Assembly: GCF_024746815.1 (NCBI RefSeq)
Contig: NZ_CP080525.1
Coordinates: 5,264,501 to 5,328,500 of the forward strand
Source: Mesorhizobium sp. AR07
GTDB taxonomy: Bacteria; Pseudomonadota; Alphaproteobacteria; Rhizobiales; Rhizobiaceae
Direction: 5' to 3'
DNA: 64,000 nucleotides
Program-made: the position numbers and the translations under genes
Shown: positions 42,608-50,896 of the stretch, piece after piece
Layout: each line of letters begins with the position of its first letter
Numbering within the stretch: position 1 is the first letter of the stretch
Notes under the pieces: generated by a model
Databases searched by the model: none
Told to the model about the DNA's origin: nothing
Seen by the model: only the letters and a program-made list of their open reading frames with translations

Positions 42608-43060
42608 TCACGGCGATTTTTTTGGCACCGCAGACGGTTGCGGCCCGGTGCGCCTTGCGAGCCCTTCCGCCAGCACGCGGCGCCCCTCGGCGGAGCTTGC
42701 CGCCGCGAACTCGACGATGCGCTGCTCCAGCCGCGCGCGCACGGTGACATCGGCATTGCGGGCCCGTTCCAGCGCCGCCGACAGCGCCGCCGTGTCGAGA
42801 ACCGGCTGTTGCAGCAAGTCCGCTGCTTCACGTCTGGCTTGCTGGCCGTCGAGAATGACCTGACGGGAGTCACGGCGAACATCGCGCAACGCCTTGCGGA
42901 ATACCGTGCGATCCTGCTCGGGAAGCCGGCCACCGGCCGCCTCCAGCGAGTAGCCCTGGCTCTTTCCGCTTCTCAGCCAGACCGCCCCGCCGGCAAGCGC
43001 CCCTGCCAGGAAGACGTTGAGCACCACCGACGCTACGACAAGGTTGCGGCTCATGGTCAT
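42608..43060 (-). CDS. Periplasmic heavy-metal-sensor-like (CpxP/Spy-type) protein
   Basis: A 150-residue protein with one N-terminal membrane anchor (LVVASVVLNVFLAGALAGGA) and a charged helical remainder (RTVFRKALRDVRRDSRQVIL). This is the layout of proteins annotated as periplasmic heavy-metal sensors. Its start overlaps the stop of the anti-sigma-like gene by four bases. It is the last gene of the ECF sigma operon and would sit in the periplasm to pass a stress signal to the anti-sigma partner; the signal is unknown. Confidence 0.8.
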   Translation of the reverse strand: MTMSRNLVVASVVLNVFLAGALAGGAVWLRSGKSQGYSLEAAGGRLPEQDRTVFRKALRDVRRDSRQVILDGQQARREAADLLQQPVLDTAALSAALERARNADVTVRARLEQRIVEFAAASSAEGRRVLAEGLARRTGPQPSAVPKKSP

Positions 43061-43509
43061 AGGTCTTCCCCGATCGTGTCGCCGTCGGAGCCGGCATCGC
43101 CGAACGACGTCGCATTGGCATCCAGCACATAATGGTCAGGCTGGACCTCGGGCGTGACAATGGTCACCAAGGCCAATCCGGCGACGGCGCCGGCCAGGCC
43201 AATGCCGGCAAGCCCCAGCCCGAGCCACCAGAACCGCCGACGCCGGCGCTGGACGAGGCGCTGGCCGGCGGACTGCAGGATGGCGCCATGCAGGGCTTTG
43301 CCGGGGGCCTCGACGCGATAGCTGTTCAGCAGTCCGTCAAGTGTCCCGGCATGCCGCAAAATGGCCTGGCCAGCCTCGCTTGACGCAAAGGTCGCGCCGG
43401 TCGTCCGTTCGGCCTCAGGCCATCGCCGCAAGTCGCCGCCATAGGCTGCCGCCACGGCCGCAAAGCGCTTGGCATCCATTGCCGGTTCGTCCTTGGACCC
43501 TTCAGCCAT
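43057..43509 (-). CDS. Putative anti-sigma factor, single-span membrane protein
   Basis: A 150-residue protein with an N-terminal soluble region (FAAVAAAYGGDLRRWPEAER) and one span (FWWLGLGLAGIGLAGAVAGL) near residue 100, followed by a short periplasmic end. It is encoded directly after an ECF sigma factor, the normal position of its anti-sigma. ATG at 43509 has GGGGAAGA upstream. Homology to known anti-sigma domains is weak by eye, so the role rests on position and topology. Confidence 0.72.
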   Translation of the reverse strand: MAEGSKDEPAMDAKRFAAVAAAYGGDLRRWPEAERTTGATFASSEAGQAILRHAGTLDGLLNSYRVEAPGKALHGAILQSAGQRLVQRRRRRFWWLGLGLAGIGLAGAVAGLALVTIVTPEVQPDHYVLDANATSFGDAGSDGDTIGEDL

Positions 43510-43633
43510 GTGTCTTCCCCTTGCCCGTCGAAGCGTGCCCATGCGCCGGCGAAACGGCAGCAACCGGCCACCAGGCGGCGTCGGCAAGGCGCCGTGACTG
43601 CCGCGCGGTCATGCTTTCCCGGTTCTCACTCAT
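43502..43633 (-). CDS. Possible 43-residue small ORF between sigma and anti-sigma genes
   Basis: An open frame of 43 codons (MSENRESMTARQSRRLADAA, then WWPVAAVSPAHGHASTG and a few more) fills the gap exactly. Its ATG overlaps the last codons of the sigma gene and its TGA overlaps the start of the anti-sigma gene, an arrangement that allows re-initiation. No domain is visible. It may be a real micropeptide or just a coupling leader that keeps ribosomes on the message. Confidence 0.35.
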   Translation of the reverse strand: MSENRESMTARQSRRLADAAWWPVAAVSPAHGHASTGKGKTHG

Positions 43634-44168
43634 CGGCGCCATCCCTGGTCAGGATCGCCTGCAGCGACCGCCGGCCGCGCGAAAGCAGGCTCTCCAGGGC
43701 GTCGACACTGATCTCCAAGATCGCTGCCGCCTCGATGTTGGACATCTCCTGATAGTAGACCAGAATGATCGCTTCGCGCTGGCGCGGCGCGATGCCTTGC
43801 AGCGCCTGTTCGACCCGAAGCGCGTCCTCTTGCGGATGGGCGTCGGGAAGTGCCGCGGGATCGACCATTTCCGGCAGGTCGTCGGTCACCCATTCGCGTC
43901 TGCGGCGCAGCCGGTCGTAACAGAGGTTCAGCGTCACCCGGTGGACCCAGCTGTCGAAGCGCGCATTGCCGCGCCGCCAGCTCGAGGCATGGCGCCAGAT
44001 CCGCACGAAGGTTTCCTGCGCGACATCCTCGGCCTCCGCCGCATCGCCGAGCATGCGCACGGCAAGCGCCAGGATGCGCGGCAGTTTGCGCGCGACGAGC
44101 GCTTTCACGGCTGCCGGATCGCCGGCACCGACACCGCGAACCAGCTCCTCGTCCGGATCGGCGCTCAT
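43626..44168 (-). CDS. ECF-family RNA polymerase sigma factor
   Basis: A 180-residue group 4 sigma factor. Region 2 has LALAVRMLGDAAEAEDVAQE and FVRIWRHASSW, region 4 has LQGIAPRQREAIILVYYQEM and SVDALESLLSRGRRSL. ATG at 44168 is preferred, as GGGAG lies 11 bases before it; the GTG at 44180 has no room for a site. It is followed by the small ORF, anti-sigma-like and sensor-like genes, and preceded by an EF-hand gene. Target promoters are not seen in this window. Confidence 0.9.
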   Translation of the reverse strand: MSADPDEELVRGVGAGDPAAVKALVARKLPRILALAVRMLGDAAEAEDVAQETFVRIWRHASSWRRGNARFDSWVHRVTLNLCYDRLRRRREWVTDDLPEMVDPAALPDAHPQEDALRVEQALQGIAPRQREAIILVYYQEMSNIEAAAILEISVDALESLLSRGRRSLQAILTRDGADE

Positions 44169-44213
44169 CAGCCGGCGCACTCCCGATGTTCATCGCGCGT
44201 CATTGCCTCTTGG

Positions 44214-44642
44214 TCATTGCTCCTGCTTGGGAGCGGTTTTGTGGCCCGGCAGTTCGTCGGCGCTCAGAACGCCGTCTCCATTCCTGTCCAGCTTGGCAAA
44301 GCGCTTGGCGAAGAAGGCATCGAGTTCGGCGCGGTCGATGAAGCCGTCATGGTTGGAATCGATGCGCGCGAAGGATTTGGCGGGGTCGCCCTTGACGTTG
44401 CGTTTGGCCTGAAAGGCTACCCATTCCAGCAGGCTGATCTTGCCGTCGCCGTCCGTGTCGGCAGCCATGATCGCCTTCTCGCGCCGCTTCTGGAATTTGG
44501 CCAGCGTGATGTCGGATTTTGCCGCCGGGGCAGCAGGTGCGGCTGTTGGCGGCGTGGAGGCAGGGGGTTGCGTCGTTGTCTGAGCGAGAGCTGCAATGGT
44601 CTGCAAACTCAAGGCAACGGCAAGTATCGAACGGCGGATCAT
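44214..44642 (-). CDS. Exported three-EF-hand calcium-binding protein
   Basis: A 142-residue protein with signal peptide MIRRSILAVALSLQTIAALA. After a Thr/Pro/Ala-rich linker it has three EF-hand loops: DTDGDGKISLLE (62-73), DSNHDGFIDRAE (95-106) and DRNGDGVLSADE (119-130), each with the calcium-binding D-x-D/N-x-D/N-G pattern. It is just upstream of the ECF sigma gene with a 45-bp gap on the same strand, so it is probably in the same operon and may supply or sense periplasmic calcium or another divalent metal. Confidence 0.9.
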   Translation of the reverse strand: MIRRSILAVALSLQTIAALAQTTTQPPASTPPTAAPAAPAAKSDITLAKFQKRREKAIMAADTDGDGKISLLEWVAFQAKRNVKGDPAKSFARIDSNHDGFIDRAELDAFFAKRFAKLDRNGDGVLSADELPGHKTAPKQEQ

Positions 44643-44802
44643 GCTCTGCGTCTCCGGTTGGCGCGCTACCGACGGCCTGTGCCGCCATCACGCTTCAACC
44701 GTTAAACGCCGCGACGAAAGAAATCCGTCGGTCGCGCCGGCACATGTGATCTCGGTCCGCACCGGACGTGCCGCCACTCTCAACGAAACCGTGTCGGGCG
44801 AG

Positions 44803-44991
44803 CTATTCCGATTGGTCGGCCGCTACCAACTGGTCCGGCTTGAACGCCGCATGTTGCGGAGTCCAGTTCTCCCCCTCGCGGTTGAACCAATGGCACAGAT
44901 ACATGCCGGAAGCCGCGCCATCGCTCACCGTCATCCTGGGCCCTCCGGATTTCAGCTTGACGACGTCTCCGGTCTTGAAATTATTTGACAT
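44803..44991 (-). CDS. DUF2158 (YodC-type) small protein
   Basis: A 62-residue protein starting MSNNFKTGDVVKLKSGGPRM and containing YLCHWFNREGENWTPQHAAF near 31-50, which is the DUF2158/YodC pattern. It is cytoplasmic and its function is unknown. It stands alone in a low-density stretch between the EF-hand gene and the tRNA genes. The flanking gaps (44643-44802 and 44992-45165) show nothing I can name. Confidence 0.8.
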   Translation of the reverse strand: MSNNFKTGDVVKLKSGGPRMTVSDGAASGMYLCHWFNREGENWTPQHAAFKPDQLVAADQSE

Positions 44992-45165
44992 TTTCGACCT
45001 CCCGTTCTGAGGCTCCGAGTTTCACACCAAACCAGGGTTCCGACAATGGCAGATATGCTTCGCTGGCATCCGGACGATGGGCAATGTCGCGGCGCGCGAA
45101 TATCCGCGGACACGCAATCGGCCTTAACCTTTTCGTAAATGTTTGGCCGCTACTTAGACACCAAT

Positions 45166-45241
45166 GGCCTCGTGGCGGAGCGGCTACGCTGGAGACGGCA
45201 AATCTCTGAAGCCTCGGTTCGATCCCGAGGCGAGGCCTCCA
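45166..45241 (+). tRNA. tRNA-Cys (GCA) with an unusual anticodon loop
   Basis: A 76-nt cloverleaf with encoded CCA. Acceptor GGCCTCG (45166-45172) pairs with CGAGGCC (45231-45237), discriminator U at 45238, which is the cysteine identity base. The D stem GCG/CGC and T stem with TTCGATC loop are normal. The anticodon stem GGAGA/TCTCT closes a seven-base loop CGGCAAA with anticodon GCA at 45198-45200. Position 33, nearly always U, is G (45197). An adjacent typical tRNA-Cys would read CTGCAAA. It could be a second, variant or decayed copy; a standard tRNA-Cys is not in the window. Confidence 0.72.
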
Positions 45242-45349
45242 CTTCACCTACCTGTCGACAAAGTATCCAGCCGAGACAATCGACCTCGAAGCGAGGGGCC
45301 GGAAGCACTGGCTTCCAGCGACGGCGCATCGATTGTTCCCAGGAAAAAA

Positions 45350-45425
45350 TGGTGCCGCTTAGGTGACTCGAACACCTGACCCCCGCATTACGAATGCGGT
45401 GCTCTACCAACTGAGCTAAAGCGGC
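45350..45425 (-). tRNA. tRNA-Thr (CGT)
   Basis: On the minus strand the 76-nt gene starts GCCGCTT and ends AAGCGGCACCA, with CCA encoded. The D arm is AGCTCAGTTGGTAGAGC, the anticodon loop TTCGTAA with anticodon CGT (45390-45392), and the T arm AGGTGTTCGAGTCACCT. All stems pair well. It reads opposite to the tRNA-Cys, with 108 bases between. Confidence 0.95.
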
Positions 45426-45757
45426 CCAGGAGGCCAAGGCCTCCAAGATGCGGGGGTGATAGACTCAACCGGCCGCGAATTCAAGATGCGACTTGGCAAT
45501 TCATGCAAGGTGTCATGCCGCCGTCGAAAACCGGCCGCCGCGTTGTTCGCGAACCGGTCGCGGCGCGGCGCCCCGGCATGGTTAGCGCCGCCTTGCGCGT
45601 GAAAACGGATGAAACATGCTGATTTCGTTGCCGGAACAGCGTCGCAATGGACTTTGCACACCCCAACAAGGCAGAATGCGCCGCTCGCCCGTTGATTGAT
45701 TGGCCGCCTGCGGCTAACGATCATGGCAAGGTTGGGAAAACGTGCAGAGGGACCCAC
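45426..45757. other. 332-bp intergenic stretch upstream of tRNA-Thr and a membrane-protein gene
   Basis: On the minus strand this stretch begins with GGTTGAGTCTATCACC, which could hold the tRNA-Thr promoter (TTGAGT and a TATC-like -10). An ATG at 45647 opens the same frame as the downstream gene and could extend it by 37 residues, but it lacks conserved-looking text. No repeat, hairpin family or further gene is evident. Confidence 0.4.
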
Positions 45758-46924
45758 TTGGACGCGATCGAAAAAGCGATCCGGAACGCCTTCGAGAAAG
45801 GCAATGCCGAGGACCGCGCGTTCCGCGAAAGGGTCTATCGATCGGCTTTTGCCGCGCTCGACCGCGCGCTCCAGGCCAATCCTGACGTGACCGTTGAAGT
45901 CGCCATCAAGCGCCGCAAGGCGATACAGGCGAAAATCACCGAAATCGAATCCGAGTTCCTGCCGGCAGTGCCTGATATCGGCCCGCAGGGCGATGCACCG
46001 GCGGTCGAGCTTGGGGTGGGCGCGTCCCCCACGGTCGAGTCGGGTCAACAGCCGTCATCACCCGCCGTCGTCGTCGACGGGCCAGTGCAATCCGCCTCCG
46101 ATGCGCCGCGCTCGGCCTCCGACGCGCCGCGCTCGCGTGTGCTGCCAGTCGTTCCCGACATCATGCCGGACGCCAGTCTTCCCGATGCGCCGGCCATCGA
46201 CATGTCGGCTCCCGCCACGGCCGGCGCCGCGACGGAAGTGGCGCCCGACCGCGATGAACGGCGCATAAGGGGGCGTCGCCTGCCGCTGACCGCCATCTTC
46301 CTGACCGTGACGCTGCTTGCAGCGGTCGGCATAGGCCTGTTTTTCGCCGTGCAAACCGGCGTGTTCAAGACGCAGGCGCAGCTCGACACCGCCCCGCCCG
46401 AAGCGCCGCCGACCGTCAACGGCGACGATTTCACGCCGGCCAATGGCGACACCGGACCGGCAAAGCCCGGTGCCGCGGACCAGTCGCGCAACTGGATCAA
46501 CGTGTTTTCGCCGACCGACGCGTCGCATGTCAGCGCCCCGTCGGATGCCAAGGCCGAGGTGATGAAGGACGATACCGGGTCGTTCCTGCGCATCCGTTCC
46601 GGCGCCTCCGGTTCGGCGATCAGCTTCGATGTCGGGCAAGGCGTGCTGGAGAAGCTCGCCGGCAAACATGCGATGTTCGACATCATTGCCCGCTCCGAAG
46701 AAGGCAAGGAGACGCAGATTTCCGTCGACTGCAATTTCGGCGAACTGGGGGACTGCGGCCGCAAGCGCTACGCGGTCGGCCAGCAGCGCAACGAATATCT
46801 GTTCGATGTGCAGTTTCCCAACAAGCACCCGGGCTCGGCCGGCACGATCGCCGTCAACTCCGACTTCGACAAGCAGGGCAAGGCCGCGGACATCTACGAG
46901 ATTCGCGTCTCGGTCGAGCCGTAA
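45758..46924 (+). CDS. Hypothetical single-span membrane protein
   Basis: A 388-residue protein from a TTG start with AGAGGGA five bases upstream; an ATG at 45647 gives 425 residues. It begins with a helical AIEKAIRNAFEKGNAEDRAF region, then a Pro/Ala-rich linker with a duplicated SASDAPR unit, one membrane span (LPLTAIFLTVTLLAAVGIGL) near residue 220, and a C-terminal domain with a two-cysteine segment (VDCNFGELGDCGRKRYAVG) likely in the periplasm. The C-terminal part looks like a beta-rich binding domain. I do not recognise the family; position gives no operon partner. It ends 8 bp before the DNA ligase stop on the other strand. Confidence 0.75.
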   Translation: MDAIEKAIRNAFEKGNAEDRAFRERVYRSAFAALDRALQANPDVTVEVAIKRRKAIQAKITEIESEFLPAVPDIGPQGDAPAVELGVGASPTVESGQQPSSPAVVVDGPVQSASDAPRSASDAPRSRVLPVVPDIMPDASLPDAPAIDMSAPATAGAATEVAPDRDERRIRGRRLPLTAIFLTVTLLAAVGIGLFFAVQTGVFKTQAQLDTAPPEAPPTVNGDDFTPANGDTGPAKPGAADQSRNWINVFSPTDASHVSAPSDAKAEVMKDDTGSFLRIRSGASGSAISFDVGQGVLEKLAGKHAMFDIIARSEEGKETQISVDCNFGELGDCGRKRYAVGQQRNEYLFDVQFPNKHPGSAGTIAVNSDFDKQGKAADIYEIRVSVEP

Positions 46925-46932
46925 GAATTGCG

Positions 46933-48534
46933 CTAGCGATCGAGCAGCGCCTGCAGCGTCTCGATGCGGTCGGCTTCGTTGGCCGGCTTGTCCCAGCGCA
47001 ACCGTGAAATGCGAGGAAAGCGCATGGCGACGCCGGATTTGTGCCGGGTCGAGCGGTTGAGCCCTTCGAAGGCGACTTCCAGCACCAGGCCGTTGTCGCG
47101 GTCGGCGCGCACCGAGCGCACCGGTCCGAAGCGTTCGACCGTGTTGTCGCGGACATATTTGTCGATCTGCTTCAACTCCTCGTCGGTGAAGCCGAAATAG
47201 GCCTTGCCGACCGGCACCAGCTCCTCCTCGCCCTGCGGGCCGGACCAGACGCCGAATGTGTAGTCGGAGTAGAAGCTGGAGCGCTTGCCATGGCCGCGCT
47301 GCGCATACATCAGCACCGCGTCCACCGTGTGGGGATCGCGTTTCCATTTGAACCACGGGCCTTTCGGCCGGCCGGCGACATAGGGCGAGTCCCAGCGCTT
47401 CAGCATCACGCCCTCGATGATCGGATGCGGTGGCGCCCGGCGCAGTTCCTCCAGCGCCCGCCAATCCGCGAAGTCGACGAAGGGTGAAAGGTCGAAGCGG
47501 CTCGGGTCGAGCGTTGCGACAAAGGTTTCCAGGCGGCCGCGCCGGGCGCGAAACGGCAGCGCGCGCAGGTCCTCGTCGCCGATCTGCAGCACATCGTAGC
47601 AGCGCATAAAGGCCGGATACTGCTGCTGCATCTTCGGCGTCACCGTCTTGCGGTTCAGCCTTTGCTGCAAATCCGAGAAGGTGCCCGTCGCCTGCCGGGG
47701 ATCGCCAACCAACAGCTCACCGTCCAGCGTTGCGGAAAAATGCATGGCGTCGGCGAGGTCGGGAAAGGCGCCGGAGACATCGTCGCCGGTGCGCGAATAG
47801 AGCCGGCGGATGCCGCCTTCGGCGACAGCCTGGACACGGATGCCGTCCCATTTCCATTCGGCCGCATAGTCCGCCGGGTCGAGCTTTTCGAGGTCGCCGT
47901 CGCCGACCGGGTTCGACAGCATCACCGGCCTGAACAGCGCCATCGCCGTGCTTTGTGGTTTTTCGGCCTTGCCTTCCAGCCATGCGAACAGCGCCGTGTA
48001 AGGCGGCGACAACCCGTGCCAAAGCTCTTCGATCTCGGCGACGTCGACCGTGCCGAAATCCGCCAGCGCCTGTTTGGCCAGCCGCGCCGACACGCCGATG
48101 CGCAGGCCACCGGTGACCAGCTTGATGATGGCAAAGCGCGCCGAGATGCCGGCGCTGTCGAGCAGATTCGCCAGCACCTTCGGTCCGTCGGAGCGGCTTG
48201 CCGCTTGTAATTTGGCCACGACCTCGCCAAGCGTCGGCTCGCGGTTCGGGATATTTCCGGGCGTTTGCGGCCAGACCAGCGACACCGTTTCGGCAAGATC
48301 GCCGACATAGTCGTAGGAATAGCCGAACAGCACCGGGTCCATGCGCTCGGTGACCAGGGTGCGCAGCATCGCCGGCTTGATCGCGGCTATGTTGAGATCG
48401 CCCGTGATGGCAGCCAGCGCCAGGCCACGGTCGGGATCCTCCACGGTGCGGAAATAGTCGGTCAGCAAGGTCAGCTTGCCGTTGCGCGACGGCGTCAGCA
48501 CCAGGCGGTCGAGAAGCTCGGCGAAGCGGTTCAT
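46933..48534 (-). CDS. ATP-dependent DNA ligase
   Basis: A 533-residue ligase. The adenylation lysine is in the KWDG motif near residue 228 (AEWKWDGIRVQ), followed by RLYSRTGDDVSGAFPDLA and the later EGVMLKRWDSPY and FKWKRDPHTVDAVL motifs. The N-terminal ~200 residues form the DNA-binding domain. The 533-residue length fits stand-alone bacterial ATP ligases of the type paired with ligase-associated exonuclease. A separate exonuclease gene lies upstream in the same direction with a 180-bp repeat between. It likely seals ends in a DNA-repair pathway. Confidence 0.92.
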   Translation of the reverse strand: MNRFAELLDRLVLTPSRNGKLTLLTDYFRTVEDPDRGLALAAITGDLNIAAIKPAMLRTLVTERMDPVLFGYSYDYVGDLAETVSLVWPQTPGNIPNREPTLGEVVAKLQAASRSDGPKVLANLLDSAGISARFAIIKLVTGGLRIGVSARLAKQALADFGTVDVAEIEELWHGLSPPYTALFAWLEGKAEKPQSTAMALFRPVMLSNPVGDGDLEKLDPADYAAEWKWDGIRVQAVAEGGIRRLYSRTGDDVSGAFPDLADAMHFSATLDGELLVGDPRQATGTFSDLQQRLNRKTVTPKMQQQYPAFMRCYDVLQIGDEDLRALPFRARRGRLETFVATLDPSRFDLSPFVDFADWRALEELRRAPPHPIIEGVMLKRWDSPYVAGRPKGPWFKWKRDPHTVDAVLMYAQRGHGKRSSFYSDYTFGVWSGPQGEEELVPVGKAYFGFTDEELKQIDKYVRDNTVERFGPVRSVRADRDNGLVLEVAFEGLNRSTRHKSGVAMRFPRISRLRWDKPANEADRIETLQALLDR

Positions 48535-48566
48535 GAGGGTATGAGCCGTGCTGATGGCAGAGGTTT

Positions 48567-48746
48567 GCGTTCTGGCGCGCCCCCCTCTGTCCTGCCGGAC
48601 ATCTCCCCCTCAAGGGGGGAGATTGGCAGTTTCGCCGCCGGCTCCTTCTTTGCAACGCTGAAGATTTGCGAAAGCAAAAATGACATCCGATCTCCCTCCT
48701 TGAGGGGGAGATGTCCGGCAGGACAGAGGGGGGCGCCGTAGAGCGC
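48567..48746. repeat. 180-bp intergenic palindromic element, copy C
   Basis: This copy lies between the exonuclease and ligase genes of one operon. The core is 160 bp (48577-48736) and outer seven-mers GCGTTCT (48567-48573) and AGAGCGC (48740-48746) complete 180 bp. Inner halves differ from copies A and B at many places, but the ends and GCGAAAGC-type centre are shared. As it is transcribed, the ends should fold into a long hairpin. Confidence 0.88.
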
Positions 48747-48766
48747 TAGATCGGCCACAGGCGCCA

Positions 48767-49774
48767 TCAATCGCCCTCATCCTCATAGCCCACCAGATGC
48801 AGTGGCCGGGCAGTGATGCCTTCGAGTTCGCACCAGCGCACCAGCGCTTCCTCGCGGCCATGCGTCACCCAAATTTCCTCGGCTCCGGTCTGCTTGACGG
48901 TGGCGGTCAGTTCGTCCCAGTCGGCGTGGTCCGAGATGATCAGCGGCAGTTCGACGCCGCCTTGCTTGGCGCGCTGGCGGATGCGCATCCAGCCTGAGGC
49001 GAAGCACGAGATCGGATCGGGAAAGCGTCGTGCCCAGCGGTCGGCGAAAGCCGACGGCGGACCGACAACGATCGCGCCCGCGAAATCTTGCCTGCCGCCC
49101 TCCACCGTTGCCGGTTCGAGGGTCCCGAGGTCGATGCCCTGGCTTTGATAATACTCACTGAGTTTTGTCAGCGCGCCATGGATGTAGATCGGCCTCTCGT
49201 AACCGGCGTCGCGCAACAGCCGCATCACCCGCTGCGCCTTGCCAAGCGCATAGGCGCCGACCAGATGCGAGCGTTCGGGAAACTGCGCCGCCGATTTCAG
49301 CAGGCGGGCGATCTCTCCGGTGTCGGGTGGGTGGCGGAATACCGGCAGGCCGAAGGTCGCCTCGGTGATGAACACGTCGCAGGCCACCGGCTCGAACGGC
49401 CGACAGGTCGCGTCCCTCTGCCGCTTGTAGTCGCCGGAAGCGACGATGCGCGTGCCCTGGTGCTCGACGGCGATCTGCGCCGAGCCCAGCACATGGCCGG
49501 CCGGATGGAAGCTGACGTTCACACCGTTGAGGGCAATCGTCTCGCCGAGCGTTGCCGCTTGCGTCGTGTCGGCAAAATGTTCGCCATAGCGCAGGCCCAT
49601 GATGTCGAGCGTCTGCTGCGTTGCCAGCACCGAGCGGTGGCCGGAACGCGCATGGTCGGAATGGCCGTGCGTGATCAGCGCCCGGTTCACCGGCCGCACC
49701 GGGTCGATGAAGAAGTCGCCCGGCGGGCAATAAAGGCCCTCGGGCCGGGGATGAAGCAGGTCGCTGGCGCGCAT
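48767..49774 (-). CDS. Ligase-associated DNA 3'-exonuclease (metallo-beta-lactamase fold)
   Basis: A 335-residue metallo-hydrolase. It has the metal motif THGHSDHARSGH near residue 35, SGDYKRQRDATCRPF near 130, and HVLGSAQIAVEH, resembling the beta-CASP nucleases known as ligase-associated DNA exonuclease. It works next to the ATP-dependent ligase. ATG at 49774 is chosen; an upstream extension has no family features. The partner helicase and endonuclease often found in such modules are not in this window. Confidence 0.88.
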   Translation of the reverse strand: MRASDLLHPRPEGLYCPPGDFFIDPVRPVNRALITHGHSDHARSGHRSVLATQQTLDIMGLRYGEHFADTTQAATLGETIALNGVNVSFHPAGHVLGSAQIAVEHQGTRIVASGDYKRQRDATCRPFEPVACDVFITEATFGLPVFRHPPDTGEIARLLKSAAQFPERSHLVGAYALGKAQRVMRLLRDAGYERPIYIHGALTKLSEYYQSQGIDLGTLEPATVEGGRQDFAGAIVVGPPSAFADRWARRFPDPISCFASGWMRIRQRAKQGGVELPLIISDHADWDELTATVKQTGAEEIWVTHGREEALVRWCELEGITARPLHLVGYEDEGD

Positions 49775-49879
49775 GATCCCAAGATAGGATATAATTCCGC
49801 CGCGGGAAGCCTGTTGTAAGTCACTGCTGACTCCCGCATACAGCAGCGCCGGCTCCAGCCGCCGGCAGGACCCATCGCC

Positions 49880-50797
49880 ATGAAACCGCTCCAGGCCTCG
49901 TCCGGCGACTTGAACGTCGATCGCCGCGCCGATTATGCCGAGATGCTTCATGCGGATGGCGACCATGCGGCGGCGGCGGAATTGCTGCTCGGCGCGCTGG
50001 AACTGACGCCGCAATGGGCGATGGGCTGGTTCCGCCTCGGCGAAATGCAGCAGGCGGCGGGTGCGCCGGACCTCGCCGCGCAGGCATGGACGATGTCGCT
50101 GCAACTCGATCCGACGGATCGCCAAGGTGCCGCACTGAACCTGCAACTGATGGGCAAGGCGCCGGAGTCCGGCACGCTGCCCAGTACCTTCGTCGAGACC
50201 CTGTTCGATCACTATGCCGACAGCTTCGATGAATCACTGGTCGATGGATTGGGTTACCGGCTGCCTGAGCTGCTCGCCCAGGCCATTCGAACGGCAAGGC
50301 CGGACCGCTTCCCGCTGGCGCTCGATCTCGGCTGCGGAACCGGGTTGATGGGGCAAAGGCTGCGGCCGATCGTCGATCGGCTGGAGGGATATGACATTTC
50401 GGCCAGGATGCTGAAGCAGGCGCGGGCCAAAGGCATCTACGATGTCCTCGGCAAGGCCGATCTGCGCGATTTTTCCTACACCGGCCCGAAAGCCGGCCTG
50501 GTGACGGTGGCCGATGTCTTCATCTACATCGGCGCGCTCGACGGCGTGGTGAAGACGGTCGCCGGCTTGCTTGCCGGCGATGGCCTGTTTGCCTTTTCCG
50601 TCGAGAGCTTGGCCGGCGATGGTGATTTTGTGTTGCAGCCATCGCGCCGCTATGCGCATTCGCAACACTATGTGCGTGAAAACCTGTCTGCCCACGGGTT
50701 TTCGATCCTGTCGCTGGAAACAACCGTGATCCGGCAGGACCGCCGGGAGCCCGTCAACGGGTTGGTCGTTGTGGCAGGCAAGCTGCCGGCGGTTTGA
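49880..50797 (+). CDS. TPR-containing SAM-dependent methyltransferase
   Basis: A 305-residue protein. The first ~100 residues form TPR-like helices (AAAAELLLGALELTPQWAMG and MSLQLDPTDRQGAALNLQL). A methyltransferase domain follows with motif I LDLGCGTGLMG near residue 150, and GYDISARMLKQARAKG near 172. This layout belongs to TPR-methyltransferases of unknown target. It is divergent from the exonuclease and monocistronic. A protein substrate bound through the TPRs is plausible but not shown. Confidence 0.85.
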   Translation: MKPLQASSGDLNVDRRADYAEMLHADGDHAAAAELLLGALELTPQWAMGWFRLGEMQQAAGAPDLAAQAWTMSLQLDPTDRQGAALNLQLMGKAPESGTLPSTFVETLFDHYADSFDESLVDGLGYRLPELLAQAIRTARPDRFPLALDLGCGTGLMGQRLRPIVDRLEGYDISARMLKQARAKGIYDVLGKADLRDFSYTGPKAGLVTVADVFIYIGALDGVVKTVAGLLAGDGLFAFSVESLAGDGDFVLQPSRRYAHSQHYVRENLSAHGFSILSLETTVIRQDRREPVNGLVVVAGKLPAV

Positions 50798-50896
50798 GGC
50801 GGCAATTTATCCGTGCTGCGAAAAAGTCTGATTTGCATGCGCGACTGATATTTGCGATCTGGTCGCATCAGGTGGATATCGCGAGGAGCATAGTCG

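Noticed and set aside
45242..45349. Third tRNA or small RNA between tRNA-Cys and tRNA-Thr
   Set aside because: No cloverleaf or CCA end; only a weak GGAAG/CTTCC inverted repeat.
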